Shown here one piece after another: positions 1 to 8,770 of a DNA stretch of 64,000 nt. The position numbers and the translations under genes are program-made. Below the pieces are notes generated by a model. It ran no database searches. It was given only the letters and a program-made list of their open reading frames with translations, and was not told where the DNA came from. Numbering within the stretch: the first letter of the stretch is position 1; the number at the start of each line of letters is the position of its first letter. The stretch covers positions 604,501 to 668,500 of the forward strand of contig JADKFU010000005.1 of the NCBI GenBank assembly GCA_016717285.1, read 5' to 3'. This stretch comes from Chitinophagaceae bacterium. GTDB lineage: Bacteria; Bacteroidota; Bacteroidia; Chitinophagales; UBA10324.

Positions 1-92
1 CCGCTGAAACTCAGATTTGATTTTGAAGTATCCGATTGCGCTGATGTAAAAACTGCAATCAAAAGCATTACTGGTAAAATTATTTTTTTCAT
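1..92 (-). CDS. Secreted protein, N-terminal fragment (probable porin of the kdp operon)
   Basis: Only the first 30 or so codons are inside the window; the gene continues past base 1. The ATG (complement of 90-92) lies 6 bp after the kdpC stop, so it belongs to the same transcript. The visible peptide starts with two lysines, then a hydrophobic stretch and a Ser-Ala-Gln end, a typical Bacteroidota signal peptide for export across the inner membrane. In Bacteroidota kdp operons this slot often holds an outer-membrane porin-like beta-barrel before the sensor kinase; that identity is inferred from position, since no mature domain can be seen. Confidence 0.6.
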   Translation of the reverse strand, partial: MKKIILPVMLLIAVFTSAQSDTSKSNLSFS

Positions 93-98
93 AGCTGG

Positions 99-671
99 TT
101 ATTTTAGATGATCCAATGCTGTATTGAGTTTTAAAACATTAACCTGTGATGGGCCGAACAAACCGAATAAAGGCCTTTCAATATTCAGATCAACCAGTTT
201 ATTCAGTACCTCATCAGAGATATTTCTTTGCTTTGAAATGCGGGCAACCTGGATGAATGCCGCTTTCGGAGAAATATGCGGATCTAAACCACTGCCTGAT
301 GCAGTTACCATTTCAACGGGAATATCTGATTTTTTAACCGCCGGATTATGCACCAGGAATGTGTCAATGCGTGCCTGCACCTGGGCAAGATAATCCGCAT
401 TGGATGGCCCCTTATTGCTAGCGCCGGAACCTGCTGCATTGTAACCTACAGCAGATGGGCGCGACCAGAAATAATTGTCGGCAGTGAAGGACTGACCGAT
501 GTTGGCGAAACCATATTTTGTTTTATCGCTACCATAGTTTACAATTTCTCCTTTGCCATTGTTGGGAGCTATTACCTGCCCGATACCCCAGACAATTAAA
601 GTGTAAAAGCCGGAAAAAGCCAGGATGCAGATCAATGTCAGCTTGATAGCAGGAAATAATTGAGTTTTCAT
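99..671 (-). CDS. kdpC: Potassium-transporting ATPase subunit C
   Basis: KdpC is the single-span subunit of the KdpFABC high-affinity K+ pump and stabilises ATP binding to KdpB and complex assembly. The 190-residue product has one N-terminal membrane helix (about residues 9-30) and an extracytoplasmic domain with the family's SRPSAVGYNAAGSGASN and DPHISPKAA blocks. Length is normal for KdpC. It follows kdpB by 20 bp and precedes a signal-peptide gene by 6 bp, all on the minus strand, consistent with one operon. No damage is visible. Confidence 0.97.
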   Translation of the reverse strand: MKTQLFPAIKLTLICILAFSGFYTLIVWGIGQVIAPNNGKGEIVNYGSDKTKYGFANIGQSFTADNYFWSRPSAVGYNAAGSGASNKGPSNADYLAQVQARIDTFLVHNPAVKKSDIPVEMVTASGSGLDPHISPKAAFIQVARISKQRNISDEVLNKLVDLNIERPLFGLFGPSQVNVLKLNTALDHLK

Positions 672-691
672 TTGTTGATCATTGTTTTTTA

Positions 692-2725
692 TTAAACGAA
701 TAATGAAACAATCATGTCAATGAGCTTGATTCCGATAAAAGGGATCAGCACGCCTCCTCCTCCATATAGAAAGAGGTTGCGTTGCAGCAATGCACTTGCG
801 CCGATGGGTTTGTATGCGACACCTTTTAATGCGAGTGGAATCAGCATTGGGATAATGACGGCATTAAAAATGATTGCTGAAAGTATCGCGCTTCCGGGTG
901 ATGACAGGTGCATGATATTCAGTGCCTGCAATGCAGGAATGGAAGTAATAAACAGAGCAGGAACTATTGCAAAGTATTTGGCAACATCATTTGCAATGCT
1001 GAATGTTGTGAGCGTTCCTCTTGTCATCAGGAGTTGTTTTCCGATTTCAACTATTTCAATCAGCTTGGTTGGATCATTGTCTAAATCAACCATGTTGCCG
1101 GCTTCTTTTGCGGCCTGCGTTCCACTGTTCATGGCAACTCCTACATCAGCCTGTGCAAGTGCAGGCGCATCATTTGTTCCATCGCCCATCATGGCCACCA
1201 ATCTTCCTTCGCTTTGTTCCTTGCGGATGTAATTCATCTTGTCTTCGGGTTTGGCTTCGGCAATAAAATCATCTACACCTGCCTTTTCTGCAATAAATTT
1301 TGCAGTGAGCGGATTATCGCCTGTTACCATCACCGTTTTGATTCCCATTTTGCGGAGTCGTTCAAACCGTTCACTGATGCCGGTTTTGATGATGTCCTGC
1401 AACTCGATCACGCCAATAATTTTTTCATTTTCACATACCACAAGCGGAGTGCCTCCATTGCTTGAAATTACTTTCACTTGTTCAGCAGTTTCTGATGGAA
1501 AACTATTCCCCGCTTTTTGACAAAGATCTCTGATGGCATCTGAAGCACCTTTCCTGATACGTGTGTTTTCAAAGTCAATTCCGGAACTGCGGGTTTCAGC
1601 GGTGAATTTGATGAAACGTGGATTATCCACCTGGTAGCTTAGCGGATTTATTCCGGACAATTCAATAATTGATTTTCCTTCCGGCGTATCATCACTGATT
1701 GAACTGAGTATGGTGCATTTGATAAAATGTTTTTCATCCACACCATTGGCCGGATAAAAATGTGTTGCCTTGCGGTTACCGATTGTGATCGTTCCGGTTT
1801 TATCAAGAAGCAAAACATCAATGTCTCCTGCCGTTTCAACTGCTTTACCTGATTTGGTGATCACATTGGCACGCAATGCCCTGTCCATTCCTGCAATCCC
1901 GATGGCGGAAAGCAATCCTCCAATTGTTGTTGGAATCAGGCAAACGAAAAGCGAGATGTATGCTGCAATACTGATTGGTGTGTGAGCATAGTCAGCATAA
2001 AATTTTAAGGTGACACATACTATTGTAAACAGGAGCGTAAAACCAGCGAGTAAGATTGTCAATGCAATTTCATTGGGAGTTTTCTGGCGTGTTGCACCTT
2101 CAACCAATGCAATCATTTTATCCAGGAAGCTTTCACCCGGTGCTGTTGTAACTTCAACTGTGATTTTATCACTGAGCACTTTTGTTCCACCTGTAACGGA
2201 ACTTTTGTCTCCACCTGCTTCACGGATCACAGGTGCACTTTCTCCCGTTATTGCTGATTCATCAATAGTGGCAAGTCCTTCCATGATTTCACCATCTGTA
2301 GGAATGATATCTCCGGTTTCGCAAAAAAACAAATCCCCTTTTTTCAATTGTGAAGAAGGAATGACTTTTATTTGCCCATTTTCAATTTTAAGTTTTGCCG
2401 GAGTTTCTTCCCTTGTTTTACGCAGTGAATCTGCCTGGGCTTTGCCGCGTGCTTCTGCAATTGCTTCTGCAAAATTTGCAAACAGCAAGGTGAGAAACAG
2501 TATCAGGAAAACGACAAAGTTGTATACCGCTGATCCCTGTGAGTTGTCGTTTGACATCATGCTATAAACTGTTACGAATAACATTACTGCTGTTCCTATT
2601 TCAACAGTAAACATCACAGGATTGCGAAACATGATGCGGGGATTCAGCTTTGTAAATGAGTGCTGCAGCGCCTCTTTAACCAGGTCCCTCTGAAAGAGGG
2701 ATGCTTTTTTTTGTCTTTTTGACAT
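692..2725 (-). CDS. kdpB: Potassium-transporting P-type ATPase subunit B
   Basis: KdpB is the ATP-hydrolysing subunit of the Kdp K+ pump in the inner membrane. The 677-residue protein carries the P-type ATPase signatures in order: TGES in the actuator domain, the phosphorylation site DKTGTIT, the nucleotide-domain KGAS block, MVTGDNPLTA, and MMGDGTNDAPALAQADVG in the hinge. Membrane helices lie at the N terminus, around residues 215-280 and at the C terminus. Length matches the family. It sits between kdpA (36 bp gap) and kdpC (20 bp gap). Confidence 0.98.
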   Translation of the reverse strand: MSKRQKKASLFQRDLVKEALQHSFTKLNPRIMFRNPVMFTVEIGTAVMLFVTVYSMMSNDNSQGSAVYNFVVFLILFLTLLFANFAEAIAEARGKAQADSLRKTREETPAKLKIENGQIKVIPSSQLKKGDLFFCETGDIIPTDGEIMEGLATIDESAITGESAPVIREAGGDKSSVTGGTKVLSDKITVEVTTAPGESFLDKMIALVEGATRQKTPNEIALTILLAGFTLLFTIVCVTLKFYADYAHTPISIAAYISLFVCLIPTTIGGLLSAIGIAGMDRALRANVITKSGKAVETAGDIDVLLLDKTGTITIGNRKATHFYPANGVDEKHFIKCTILSSISDDTPEGKSIIELSGINPLSYQVDNPRFIKFTAETRSSGIDFENTRIRKGASDAIRDLCQKAGNSFPSETAEQVKVISSNGGTPLVVCENEKIIGVIELQDIIKTGISERFERLRKMGIKTVMVTGDNPLTAKFIAEKAGVDDFIAEAKPEDKMNYIRKEQSEGRLVAMMGDGTNDAPALAQADVGVAMNSGTQAAKEAGNMVDLDNDPTKLIEIVEIGKQLLMTRGTLTTFSIANDVAKYFAIVPALFITSIPALQALNIMHLSSPGSAILSAIIFNAVIIPMLIPLALKGVAYKPIGASALLQRNLFLYGGGGVLIPFIGIKLIDMIVSLFV

Positions 2726-2761
2726 GGTATGATGCTTTAAATATTTTCGGTTATTTAATTT

Positions 2762-4453
2762 TTACATCGAGAAATACTCGGCAATAGGACCTAAAACCAA
2801 TGCAGGGAAAAAGGACAATGCCGTTACAATGACTATTACCGCGAATATCATCACACCGAAAGTGAGGGTGTCTGTTTTCAGGGTTCCTGCACTTTCAGGA
2901 ATGTATTTTTTGTTTGCCAGTATTCCGGCAATCGCGACGGGACCTATAATGGGAATGAAGCGTGCAATTATCAGGACAATACCTGTGCTGATGTTCCACC
3001 ACGGTGTATTGTCACCCAATCCTTCAAACCCGCTGCCATTGTTTGCATTGGCAGAAGTGTATTCGTAGAGCATTTCAGAGAATCCATGAAAGCCCGGATT
3101 GTTGAGCCATGGCAGGGAAGGGTCTCCTGCATACAGGTAAGAAGCGAATGCAGTTCCTCCTTTTATCAATATAGCAGACACCAGAGTTACTATCACTGCA
3201 ATTTTCATTTCCCGCGCTTCTATTTTCTTACCAAGAAATTCCGGTGTCCTGCCTACCATCAATCCTGAAATGAAAACAGCTATGATGATAAAGATGTAAA
3301 AGTTCAAAATGCCGACACCGCATCCGCCATAGAATGCATTCACCATCATGGCCAGCATCTGATTCATTCCGGACAAAGGCATGAAACTGTCGTGGAAGGA
3401 ATTCACAGAGCCGGTTGAAATAACAGTGGTGAGTATACTCCAGTAAGCTGATGCCGGCGCGCCAAAGCGGACTTCTTTCCCTTCCATGGCCCCGGAGCTC
3501 ATATCAACGCCCATCTTTGCAATTTCGGGATTGCCATGTTGCTCCATGATCATGTTCGGAATAGTAAGGCATAAAAATCCCGCTGTCATTACTCCGAAAA
3601 TCATCCATGCAAGTTTTCTTCTTCTCAGATAAAATCCCAATGCGAAAAGCATGGCAAGCGGAATAAGCAATTGAGCAACCATCTCAATAATATTGGTACT
3701 GTAATTTGGATTTTCAAACGGATGCGCTGAATTAGTGCCGAACCATCCTCCTCCGTTTGTGCCCAAATGTTTTATCGGAACAAACGCTGCAACAGGGCCT
3801 GTTGAAACCTGTACGGTGTCACCTTGTAAAGTTGTGATGGTTTGTTTGCCTTCAAAGGTCATTGGCATTCCGTTCAACATGAAAAGAATAGCAACAACAA
3901 CTGAAAGGGGCAATAAAACCCTTGTCAGGGATTTCATAAAATAGTTGTAAAAATTTCCGAGTTTATCTGTTGTGCGTTCTTTTAGTGCGTTGAACACCAC
4001 AGCGGCAGCGGCTAAACCGGTGGCAGCAGAAACAAACTGCAAAAACATGAGGCAGAACAATTGGGATAAATACGTTACTCCTGTTTCGCCCGAGTAATGC
4101 TGCAGATTGCAATTCACTAAAAAACTGATGGCAGTGTTAAAGGCCAGGTCAGGTGTCATGGATGGATTGCCGTCAGGATTCATGGGGAGCCATCCCTGGT
4201 TCAGAAGCAGCAGCATGGCATACAGGAACCAGACAAGATTGATGGTCAGCATGGCTACCATGCTTTGCTTCCAGTTCATTTCTTTTTTAGCATCAATGCC
4301 GCAGATGCGGAAAATGAAATTTTCAAGTGGCGCAAAAAAATCAAGCAATGATCTTTCGCCACTGAAAACCTTTGCGATGTATTTACCAAACGGAATGGCA
4401 AGCACCAGCGTAAGGAAAAACATGAGGACTACTCCAGCTATTTCCGGGTTCAT
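2762..4453 (-). CDS. kdpA: Potassium-transporting ATPase subunit A
   Basis: KdpA is the K+-channel-like subunit that selects and passes K+ in the KdpFABC pump. The 563-residue protein is highly hydrophobic with about ten membrane helices and shows the family's selectivity-filter-like segments (TNGGGWFG near residue 234, YGGCGVGI, NANNGSGFEGL near 470). Its ATG follows the KdpF stop by 3 bp, so the two are almost certainly co-translated. Length is normal for the family. Confidence 0.98.
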   Translation of the reverse strand: MNPEIAGVVLMFFLTLVLAIPFGKYIAKVFSGERSLLDFFAPLENFIFRICGIDAKKEMNWKQSMVAMLTINLVWFLYAMLLLLNQGWLPMNPDGNPSMTPDLAFNTAISFLVNCNLQHYSGETGVTYLSQLFCLMFLQFVSAATGLAAAAVVFNALKERTTDKLGNFYNYFMKSLTRVLLPLSVVVAILFMLNGMPMTFEGKQTITTLQGDTVQVSTGPVAAFVPIKHLGTNGGGWFGTNSAHPFENPNYSTNIIEMVAQLLIPLAMLFALGFYLRRRKLAWMIFGVMTAGFLCLTIPNMIMEQHGNPEIAKMGVDMSSGAMEGKEVRFGAPASAYWSILTTVISTGSVNSFHDSFMPLSGMNQMLAMMVNAFYGGCGVGILNFYIFIIIAVFISGLMVGRTPEFLGKKIEAREMKIAVIVTLVSAILIKGGTAFASYLYAGDPSLPWLNNPGFHGFSEMLYEYTSANANNGSGFEGLGDNTPWWNISTGIVLIIARFIPIIGPVAIAGILANKKYIPESAGTLKTDTLTFGVMIFAVIVIVTALSFFPALVLGPIAEYFSM

Positions 4454-4456
4454 AGT

Positions 4457-4534
4457 TTAAAATTTTTCAGGTTTGATGAGGACATAGCACAGGTAACAGA
4501 ACATGGCTATACAGAGGATGAACAATGCTATCAT
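4457..4534 (-). CDS. kdpF: Potassium-transporting ATPase subunit F (25 aa)
   Basis: A 25-codon ORF directly upstream of kdpA encodes one hydrophobic helix followed by YVLIKPEKF. That tail (Tyr...Leu..Pro-Glu-Lys-Phe) is the hallmark of KdpF, the small subunit that stabilises the Kdp pump in the membrane. It begins with ATG (complement of 4532-4534) and ends with TAA 3 bp before the kdpA ATG. Size and place match KdpF of other bacteria. It is short enough to be missed by normal gene calling. Confidence 0.9.
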   Translation of the reverse strand: MIALFILCIAMFCYLCYVLIKPEKF

Positions 4535-4593
4535 GGTTTTGAATTTATAAGTTAATTGTTCCTTTCATTTCCTGGCGGAGAAGAATAGAAGCG

Positions 4594-4677
4594 TCAGATT
4601 TTTTCAAAAAAATCAATCGACTTGTAAAAAAGCCAAAAACAAACAAGGCCGGTAACTATCAGAATTGTTGTGATCAT
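4594..4677 (-). CDS. Small single-span membrane protein upstream of kdpF (27 aa)
   Basis: A 27-codon ATG-to-TGA ORF encodes a short hydrophobic helix (about residues 2-18) followed by FYKSIDFFEKI, an amphipathic, charged tail. It lies 59 bp upstream of kdpF and 13 bp downstream of a 40-codon ORF, all on the kdp strand. I recognise no named family; the layout of a helix plus charged tail resembles KdpF itself. A role as an extra Kdp accessory peptide is inference from position and topology only. The main alternative is a chance ORF in the operon leader. Confidence 0.55.
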   Translation of the reverse strand: MITTILIVTGLVCFWLFYKSIDFFEKI

Positions 4678-4690
4678 TTTTTTTGTGTTT

Positions 4691-4813
4691 TCAGTGAATC
4701 AGTATTTTTATTTTCTCATAAACGATGATCATTGCGGAAATCGCCATAAGCCAAATGAAGGTGATCACCAGTATTTTTTGCCAGGGTTTAGGATCGTAGT
4801 TCTTTCCTTTCAT
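4691..4813 (-). CDS. Small membrane protein at the head of the kdp operon (40 aa)
   Basis: A 40-codon ORF reads MKGKNYDPKPWQKI, then a hydrophobic helix (about residues 14-31), then VYEKIKILIH before TGA. The soluble-helix-basic layout and the PKPWQK lead look like a real small inner-membrane protein. It is the first ORF on the kdp strand after the 356-bp gap to the response regulator, so it probably opens the operon. No family is recognised. A role in Kdp assembly or sensing would be a guess from place alone. Confidence 0.55.
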   Translation of the reverse strand: MKGKNYDPKPWQKILVITFIWLMAISAMIIVYEKIKILIH

Positions 4814-5169
4814 TTCGTTGGTAAAACAATTGTTTTTAAAACAGGATTACTATGACTGCTGTCAGGAATCTGAATGACCTAAATCAAGTTTGGAAAATAT
4901 TTCAGAAGGAATTAAGTGAAACCTTTTAAGCCTCCTTTGCTGTGATTTAACAGCCGTTGCAGATCGCCGCTTCTGTCGAAGAAAGTTTATGAAGTGCTTG
5001 TTTTTCATTCCGGAAGTCATTTGTGCCGGACTCCTTTCAATTCTGATACCTAATAAGGCATAAGGTATTTAAACCCTTACAGGACAAGCATTTGGAGTGT
5101 TTGTTGATAGTTTGTTCTATAATTATTCCTTTCATTTCGAAAGGGTAAATCATAGCGTTTTGAAAGTGT
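4814..5169. other. Intergenic region between the response regulator and the kdp operon
   Basis: These 356 bp separate the end of the regulator gene from the first small kdp ORF, both on the minus strand, so the kdp promoter should lie here. I found no TAnnTTTG-type -7 element and no convincing GG-N10-GC sigma-54 element on the minus strand. Weak partial symmetries occur around 5010-5035 and 5046-5069. A 38-codon ORF (5037-5153, minus) has no coding character and is not annotated. Confidence 0.4.
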
Positions 5170-6516
5170 TTACCCGATATTGTAGTCGTCCAGCTTTCTG
5201 TATAGCGTCGTTAAAGCGATGTTGAGCAATTCTGCGGCTTTGGTTTTATTGCCATTGGTATAATTCAATACTTTTTGAATGTGCAGTTTTTCAACACTTG
5301 CCAGGTCAAAGGCGGAAAGTTGCCTTTTGTTTTTGGAGACCGAAGAATAACCGGAAAATTCAACCGGCAATACATCAATTCGCAATTCATCGGTGTCAGA
5401 CAGGATGACGCTTCGTTCAATTATATTTTTCAGCTCCCGTATGTTTCCGTTCCAGGAATATTGTTTCAGCGCTTCAATAAAATCATTTGAAAACGCTTTG
5501 ATTTTCTTATTGGTTTTTGCTGAAAACAAATTCATAAAATGATTTGCCAAAGCTTCTATATCTGCCACTCTTTCCCTCAATGCAGGAAGCCTGATTTCAA
5601 ATGCAGACAGCCGGTAATACAAATCCTTCCGGAATATTCCCGTTTCCATTTCCTTCTGAAGGTCTCGGTTGGTGGCGGAGATGATGCGTACATTTACTTT
5701 GGTGGAAGTGGTTTCTCCCACTTTTATAAATTCACCCGTTTCGAGTACACGCAACAGTTTGGCTTGCAGTTCCAGGCTCATCTCACCTATTTCATCCAGA
5801 AAAATTGTTCCTGCATTGGCCTCTTCAAACAATCCTTTCTTATCGTTCACCGCTCCTGTGAATGCTCCTGCTTTGTGCCCGAACATCTCGCTTTCCAATA
5901 ACTCCTTGCTTAATGCGGAACAGTTGACTGCCACGAAATTTTTATTGCTCCTGTTCCCTGACTGGTGGATGGCTTGCGCAAAAACCTCTTTACCGGTACC
6001 GGTTTCCCCGGTGAGCAGAACGGTAGTGTCAGTAACTGCAACTTTTTTTGCCAGTTCAACTGCGGCCTGGATCGTTTTTGATTTGCCAATAATATTTTCA
6101 AAGGAGAACCTGTTACCCAATCGTTTTTCCAGTTGCTGAACACGTTTTGCCAACTCAACTTTTTCAACGGCATGATACAGCAGGGGAATTATTTTATTGT
6201 TGTCATCACCTTTTACAAGGTAGTCAAAGGCACCGTTCCTGATGGCCTGCACTCCATCAGGAATATTGCCATATGCAGTAAGCAGAATAACTTCTGCCAA
6301 AGGATACCTGGTTTTTATTTTTCCGCAAAGCTCTACTCCGTTGCCATCAGGAAGTTTCACATCGCAAAGAACTACATCAATAGCTGTTTGTTCCAGTTTT
6401 TTTAAAGCTGACTTGCAATCAGCAGCTTGCAGTACATCAAACCCTTCCAGACTGATAAGCTTCGTCAGAAGTGTTCTGATTTTTTCTTCATCGTCTATTA
6501 TTAAGATGCGGTTCAA
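5170..6516 (-). CDS. Sigma-54-dependent response regulator (NtrC family), probable kdp regulator
   Basis: The 448-residue protein is a phosphorylation-controlled enhancer-binding activator of sigma-54 promoters. Domains in order: receiver (1-120) with acidic pocket Asp8/Asp9, phospho-acceptor Asp52, Thr80 and Lys102; AAA+ domain with Walker A GETGTGKE (170-177), the sigma-54 contact loop GAFTGA (217-222) and a FLDE Walker B (239-242); and a C-terminal Fis-type helix-turn-helix ending in LYRKLDDYNIG. It is directly upstream of the kdp genes on the same strand. Enteric kdp uses an OmpR-type KdpE; here an NtrC-type regulator holds the position. Control of kdp is inferred from neighbourhood. Confidence 0.93.
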   Translation of the reverse strand: MNRILIIDDEEKIRTLLTKLISLEGFDVLQAADCKSALKKLEQTAIDVVLCDVKLPDGNGVELCGKIKTRYPLAEVILLTAYGNIPDGVQAIRNGAFDYLVKGDDNNKIIPLLYHAVEKVELAKRVQQLEKRLGNRFSFENIIGKSKTIQAAVELAKKVAVTDTTVLLTGETGTGKEVFAQAIHQSGNRSNKNFVAVNCSALSKELLESEMFGHKAGAFTGAVNDKKGLFEEANAGTIFLDEIGEMSLELQAKLLRVLETGEFIKVGETTSTKVNVRIISATNRDLQKEMETGIFRKDLYYRLSAFEIRLPALRERVADIEALANHFMNLFSAKTNKKIKAFSNDFIEALKQYSWNGNIRELKNIIERSVILSDTDELRIDVLPVEFSGYSSVSKNKRQLSAFDLASVEKLHIQKVLNYTNGNKTKAAELLNIALTTLYRKLDDYNIG

Positions 6517-6700
6517 GTTGACTGTTGTGAGTTGAATGCGAAATTAACTTTTTAAAAAGAGGCCCTGAAGAAAACCGGGTGGTAATTAAATGTTGTTATA
6601 AGCTTAGTGGTAATTACCAGGAAATAATTTACCCTGTCATCGTAGTACGATCGGTGTTGCAATCTGATAACACAAAAAATATCATTTGGAATATCTGAGC

Positions 6701-7777
6701 TCAGATCAACACATTTCCTTCCTTCAGCTTCTCTGCATTTTCTGCCAATTGCAATGCGTCAATCATTTCCTGGATGTTGCCATTCATAAAATCGGGAAGC
6801 GTATATACCGTCATGCCGATACGATGATCCGTTACTCTTGCCTGCGGATAATTGTAGGTACGCACTTTAGCAGAGCGGTCTCCTGTTGAAACCATCGTCT
6901 TGCGCTTGCCTGCAATCGCTGCATTGTGTTTGCGAAGTGCTTCATCATACAAACGTGTGCGCAACATCGTCATCGCTTTTTCGCGGTTCCCCAACTGTGA
7001 TCTTTCAGTCTGGCACATCACTACCACTCCTGTCGGAAGGTGTGTGAGAATTACTTTTGTTTCTACTTTATTTACATTCTGTCCGCCGGCGCCGCCGCTT
7101 CGTGCTGTTTCCATCTTCACATCTGCATCGCGCACTTCCACATCCACTTCATCAGCTTCCGGCAATACTGCAATCGACGCTGCCGAAGTATGCACACGAC
7201 CTTGCGCTTCTGTTTCCGGAACACGTTGCACACGATGAACACCGGACTCAAATTTTAAAGTGCCATAAACATTCTCACCGGTTACTTCAAGAATTACTTC
7301 TTTATAACCACCTTTCGTGCCTTCACTTTCAGAGATCGCTGCAACTTTCCATCGCTTCGATTCGCAGTAACGCACATACATTCGATACAGATCGCCGGCG
7401 AATAAACTCGCTTCATCTCCGCCTGTTCCTGCACGAATTTCCAGCACTGCGTTCCGCTCATCTTCCGGATCTTTAGGAATCAGCAATTGTCGGATGGAAT
7501 CTTCCAGTTTTAACTTCTCTTCTTCCTGTTGCTCGAGTTCTGATTTTGCAAGATCCCGGAAATCGGCATCCTTTTCAGTATTCAGAATGATGCGGTTGTT
7601 GCCAATATTGCTGACCAGTAGCTTGTATTTCTCATATGCATCTACCACTTTTTCTAATTCTTTGTAATCACGGTTGAGTTGTGCATACCGGCGTTGATTG
7701 TTCACCACCATCGGGTCATTCAGTTCTTCCTGTATATTGAGCCAACGGTCTTTGATGGCTTGTAGTTTATCAATCAT
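6701..7777 (-). CDS. prfA: Peptide chain release factor 1
   Basis: RF1 recognises UAA and UAG stop codons and triggers release of the finished protein on the ribosome. The 358-residue protein has the catalytic GGQ loop (SGGAGGQNVNK, about residue 230) and the RF1-type codon-recognition tripeptide P-x-T, here PET in RVQRVPETEAQGRVHTS; RF2 would have SPF. Length is normal. It is transcribed alone on the minus strand, with a candidate -7 element 46-53 bp upstream of the ATG. Confidence 0.97.
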   Translation of the reverse strand: MIDKLQAIKDRWLNIQEELNDPMVVNNQRRYAQLNRDYKELEKVVDAYEKYKLLVSNIGNNRIILNTEKDADFRDLAKSELEQQEEEKLKLEDSIRQLLIPKDPEDERNAVLEIRAGTGGDEASLFAGDLYRMYVRYCESKRWKVAAISESEGTKGGYKEVILEVTGENVYGTLKFESGVHRVQRVPETEAQGRVHTSAASIAVLPEADEVDVEVRDADVKMETARSGGAGGQNVNKVETKVILTHLPTGVVVMCQTERSQLGNREKAMTMLRTRLYDEALRKHNAAIAGKRKTMVSTGDRSAKVRTYNYPQARVTDHRIGMTVYTLPDFMNGNIQEMIDALQLAENAEKLKEGNVLI

Positions 7778-7822
7778 TTGTTTTATGCGACTTCAGTGAG
7801 TAAGAGGAAATAATTTATGCGG

Positions 7823-7830
7823 CAAAGTTA
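7823..7830 (-). promoter_or_regulatory. Candidate -7 element for prfA
   Basis: On the minus strand the bases read TAACTTTG, an exact match to the Bacteroidota -7 consensus TAnnTTTG, leaving a leader of roughly 40 nt before the prfA ATG. No clear TTTG -33 element is seen at standard spacing. Confidence 0.45.
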
Positions 7831-7889
7831 GACAAACAGCCATTTATTTGTTGACCTGAAGTATTTTTAACCAATACATCAATACTTCA

Positions 7890-8714
7890 TTGGCACAGCA
7901 GCCGAATCCTGTACAAGCAACAGTTGCCACATTTGATCTTGTGGCAATAGAATATGACCGTGCATTTACCCAATCACCTATCGGGAAATTGCAACGCAAC
8001 CGTGTGCATTATTTTCTTGGCAATGAATTGACCGGAACATCACTTCGGATATTGGAATTAAATTGTGGCACCGGTGAAGATGCGATCTGGTTAGCAGGAC
8101 AAGGTCACAATGTGATGGCCACAGATATTTCCGGAATGATGATTAGCATGGCGGAAGAAAAAATAAAACGCAGATCTTTAGGAGACAGGATTCAAACAAA
8201 GCAGGTCTCGTTTAATGAATTGAAGAATGTATTTAAACCGGAATCCTTTGACCTGGTTTTTTCTGATTTCGGTGGATTGAATTGTATTCCGGAAGATGAA
8301 CTGATTGATTTAATGAACGTCGCAGGTTCTTTATTAAAAACCGGAGGCAAATTTATAGCAGTCATTATGGGAAGAAAGTGCATTTGGGAACAAATGTATT
8401 TTTTGTGGAAAGGGAAACCTAACAAAGCATCCCGGAGAAATAAAAGGCATTCTATAACAGCTTCACTTGGAAAGGATGCGCAACCAACCTGGTATTATTC
8501 ACCCTCTGAAATTCAAATGATTGCTGCAAAAAAGTTTAAAATCAATAAACTAAAACCTGTAGGAATCGCTATTCCGCCTTCCTACCTCAATCCGTTTTTC
8601 ACCAAAAAGAAAACACTCCTGTCATTTTTGAATAACCTGGAATCCATCTTTTCATTTTCAATCTTCAGCAACTACGCCGACCACTTTTACATTTCCCTCC
8701 GAAAGAAAAATTAG
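7890..8714 (+). CDS. Class I SAM-dependent methyltransferase
   Basis: The 274-residue protein has a Rossmann-type SAM-binding start: motif I ILELNCGTGED (residues 54-64), an acidic loop after VMATDISGMM, and the motif IV region FDLVFSDFGGLNCIP. The substrate is not evident. The only upstream in-frame start that keeps the conserved N terminus is TTG at 7890. It is followed 53 bp later by a B12-type radical SAM gene on the same strand, so the two probably act on the same small molecule or lipid. The basic C terminus (SLRKKN) is of unknown meaning. Confidence 0.85.
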   Translation: MAQQPNPVQATVATFDLVAIEYDRAFTQSPIGKLQRNRVHYFLGNELTGTSLRILELNCGTGEDAIWLAGQGHNVMATDISGMMISMAEEKIKRRSLGDRIQTKQVSFNELKNVFKPESFDLVFSDFGGLNCIPEDELIDLMNVAGSLLKTGGKFIAVIMGRKCIWEQMYFLWKGKPNKASRRNKRHSITASLGKDAQPTWYYSPSEIQMIAAKKFKINKLKPVGIAIPPSYLNPFFTKKKTLLSFLNNLESIFSFSIFSNYADHFYISLRKKN

Positions 8715-8721
8715 TTTTACC

Positions 8722-8770
8722 ACCAATGACCAATGACTAACTACTCGCTGCTCACTACTCACTACTCTTG
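8722..8770. repeat. Degenerate 7-bp tandem repeat running into a start codon
   Basis: Seven consecutive heptamers fill the gap between the methyltransferase and radical SAM genes: ACCAATG twice, then ACTAACT, ACTCGCT, GCTCACT, ACTCACT and ACTCTTG. The last heptamer contains the TTG start codon (8768-8770) of the next gene. The period is exactly 7, so the array is out of phase with codons. Confidence 0.75.

Noticed and set aside
2010..2567. Long open frame antisense to kdpB
   Set aside because: Shadow of the strongly biased kdpB codons; kdpB on the other strand is unambiguous.
5037..5153. 38-codon minus-strand ORF between the regulator and kdp
   Set aside because: No hydrophobic helix or domain-like pattern, unlike the two small ORFs nearer kdpF; likely chance.
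4814..5169. Sigma-54 promoter for kdp
   Set aside because: Checked the minus strand for GG-N10-GC; nearest fits, such as around 5033, lack the -12 GC.
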